A stretch of 64,000 nucleotides of DNA from Postechiella marina. GTDB lineage: Bacteria; Bacteroidota; Bacteroidia; Flavobacteriales; Flavobacteriaceae. The number at the start of each line of letters is the position of its first letter. The first letter of the stretch is position 1. Of this stretch, positions 62,519-64,000 are shown in pieces. The notes beneath the pieces are model-generated. The model did not search any database, was not told the origin of the DNA, and worked only from the letters and a program-made list of their open reading frames with translations. Position numbers and translations under genes: made by a program. The stretch is taken from assembly GCF_039538365.1 (NCBI RefSeq), contig NZ_BAABCA010000006.1:248001-312000 (forward strand), written 5' to 3'.

Positions 62519-63415
62519 ATGAATAAGTATATAGAACTTATAAAAAACTCCTATTCTGGGTATTGGAATTATCTTAAAAACGAGATACTTTTTCAAAACC
62601 AATGGGATAATTATTTTTATGGACTAATAGCCATTTCACTTATTGTTTGGACTTTAGAAATTATTTTTCCTTGGCGAAAAAACCAATCTATTTTTAGAAA
62701 AGATTTTTGGCTAGACACCTTTTACATGTTCTTCAACTTCTTTATTCTAAACCTAATTGTATTTATAGCCTTATCTAACACCGCAGCACAGTTACTAAAC
62801 GATATTTTAAAAACAGTAGGCTTATCGCTTTCTAGCTTTCAATTATACAACACTAACGATTTACCAAAATGGCTAGGCTTATTAATTTTCTTTCTAGTTT
62901 CCGATTTTGTTCAATGGAACACACACCGCTTATTACACCGGTTTGAGTTTTTCTGGAACTTCCATAAAGTACACCACAGTGTAAAAGAAATGGGCTTTGC
63001 TGCACACCTACGTTACCATTGGATGGAGCCTGTTATGTACAAGTCTATTCTTTACATTCCGTTAGCTTTAATAGCCAATTACAGCGCGCAAGATGTTGCC
63101 ATTGTCTATTTTTTTAGCATAGCTATTGGCCATTTAAACCATGCAAACTTAGGTTGGGATTATGGTATTTTAAAATACATATTTAACAACCCTAAAATGC
63201 ACATATGGCACCATGCAAAAGAATTACCAGAACATGTTAGGTATGGTGTAAATTACGGACTAACATTAAGTATTTGGGATTATCTTTTTAAAACAGACTA
63301 CGTACCTCACAATGGCAGAGATATAGAACTTGGTTTTAAAAACGACGAACAATTTCCTAAAGATTTTATAAGTCAAGAACTTTACCCTAAATTCTCAAAA
63401 AAAGAGAATCTTTAA
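62519..63415 (+). CDS. Fatty acid hydroxylase/sterol desaturase superfamily protein
   Basis: A 298-residue membrane protein with about four to five helices (first at about 30-50). The di-iron histidine boxes are HRLLHRFEFFWNFHKVHH and the later HLNHANLGWD and MHIWHHAKE. It belongs to the integral-membrane fatty acid hydroxylase superfamily, which oxidises lipids such as fatty acids, carotenoids or sterol-like substrates. A hydrophobic substrate is expected; none can be named. It follows dispersed element copy 5. Confidence 0.88.
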   Translation: MNKYIELIKNSYSGYWNYLKNEILFQNQWDNYFYGLIAISLIVWTLEIIFPWRKNQSIFRKDFWLDTFYMFFNFFILNLIVFIALSNTAAQLLNDILKTVGLSLSSFQLYNTNDLPKWLGLLIFFLVSDFVQWNTHRLLHRFEFFWNFHKVHHSVKEMGFAAHLRYHWMEPVMYKSILYIPLALIANYSAQDVAIVYFFSIAIGHLNHANLGWDYGILKYIFNNPKMHIWHHAKELPEHVRYGVNYGLTLSIWDYLFKTDYVPHNGRDIELGFKNDEQFPKDFISQELYPKFSKKENL

Positions 63416-63429
63416 AATAAAATTAATTA

Positions 63430-64000
63430 ATGAAACACCTACAATTCATTTTAATTCTTTTTTTTATTACCGCCTGTTCTAGCACAAAACACAATGTTAT
63501 TAAGGCGCAAAAAGAGGGAGCAGAAGCCCCAAAAACAAACACCACAATTGCTTCTAAAGTCTGGCATAAAACCACTAAACAAAAAGATACTATTAAAACA
63601 CCCAAAAATGTTATTTCTTCTCCTGCTACAACCCCTATAAAAGGGTCTATAAAAAAACCTCATCATAAAGATTTTAATACTTTACTACAAAAATATGTAT
63701 CTAAAAACGGACTTGTAAATTATAAAGCCCTTAAAACAAAAAGAGCCCATTTACTAAGCTACATAACATACCTTGGCCAAAACACACCAGAAAACTCTTG
63801 GAGTAAAGAAGACAAACTGGCCTATTGGATTAACGCATACAACGCCTTGACCATAGATTTAATTTTACGCCATTATCCCGTAAAAAGCATAAAAGACATT
63901 AAAAAACCTTGGGAGCGTCGGTTTTGGAAACTTGGCAATAAATGGTACAACCTCAATGATATTGAGCACAATATATTAAGAAAACTTAACGAACCTCGTA
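63430..64000 (+). CDS. DUF547 lipoprotein (truncated by window end)
   Basis: The reading frame from the ATG at 63430 stays open to the window end (190 codons). Lipoprotein signal with lipobox FFITACSS, then a low-complexity Lys/Thr-rich linker to about residue 75. DUF547 starts near residue 80 and is recognisable by KLAYWINAYNALTIDLIL and VKSIKDIKKPW. DUF547 proteins have a peptidase-like fold and unknown function. The C terminus lies beyond 64000. Such genes are found in some arsenosugar neighbourhoods, but the link here is only positional. Confidence 0.85.
   Translation, partial: MKHLQFILILFFITACSSTKHNVIKAQKEGAEAPKTNTTIASKVWHKTTKQKDTIKTPKNVISSPATTPIKGSIKKPHHKDFNTLLQKYVSKNGLVNYKALKTKRAHLLSYITYLGQNTPENSWSKEDKLAYWINAYNALTIDLILRHYPVKSIKDIKKPWERRFWKLGNKWYNLNDIEHNILRKLNEPR

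Overview
The window comes from a marine-type Bacteroidetes, most likely a Flavobacteriaceae. The reasons are the very AT-rich DNA, the absence of obvious Shine-Dalgarno sequences, promoters of the TTTG / TAnnTTTG kind, a SusC/SusD pair, a T9SS C-terminal sorting domain, a fused Hpt-Adk enzyme and many flavobacterial lipoproteins. No rRNA, tRNA, CRISPR array, insertion sequence, prophage or plasmid gene was seen. No stretch longer than 300 bases lacks a gene.

Layout. 0.1-3.7 kb (minus strand): RadC, a hybrid histidine kinase and a FIST sensor. 4-13.3 kb (plus strand): an accessory region with a PaiB-like flavin protein, an SGNH hydrolase, a HipA-like kinase/DUF3037 pair, a nucleotidyltransferase, three regulators (Crp/Fnr, ECF41 sigma, AraC), an azoreductase, a cupin, a VOC protein and a methyltransferase. 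13.3-27.5 kb: Mpl-like ligase, TPR protein, a 2169-residue alpha-2-macroglobulin with an embedded TonB-receptor plug, a lipoprotein, a secreted M64 peptidase, a DUF4136 lipoprotein, ObgE and the Hpt-Adk fusion. 27.6-45.1 kb: purKE, an M3 peptidase, a GbsR-type regulator with two near-identical operators and a small membrane-protein operon, an ECF sigma/zinc anti-sigma pair, a UbiA-like protein, gcvP, a KASIII-like enzyme, a methyltransferase, a GT2, a nuclease, PafA and an MlaE/MlaF pair. 45.3-51.1 kb (minus strand): a xylose locus (symporter, xylA, xylB) and manA. 51.3-62.4 kb (plus strand): an arsenosugar-type locus with an AhpD-like protein, radical SAM ArsS, two DUF2064 glycosyltransferases, SusC/SusD, a sodium symporter, an atypical metallophosphoesterase, a rhodanese and a purine nucleoside phosphorylase. 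62.5-64 kb: a fatty acid hydroxylase-family membrane protein and a DUF547 lipoprotein cut by the window edge.

The most striking non-coding signal is a roughly 83-100 bp element present five times. In every copy the same end faces a gene's stop codon, in four of five cases 5-7 bases away. Its outer and inner inverted arms change sequence between copies while staying complementary, which points to selection on a folded structure. It may be a member of the flavobacterial Flavo-1 RNA class or a REP-like element; this could not be checked here. Two further regulatory circuits can be read directly: duplicate ECF41-type promoters before the sigma gene and before the azoreductase gene, and duplicate palindromes before the GbsR-type gene and before the operon that follows it.
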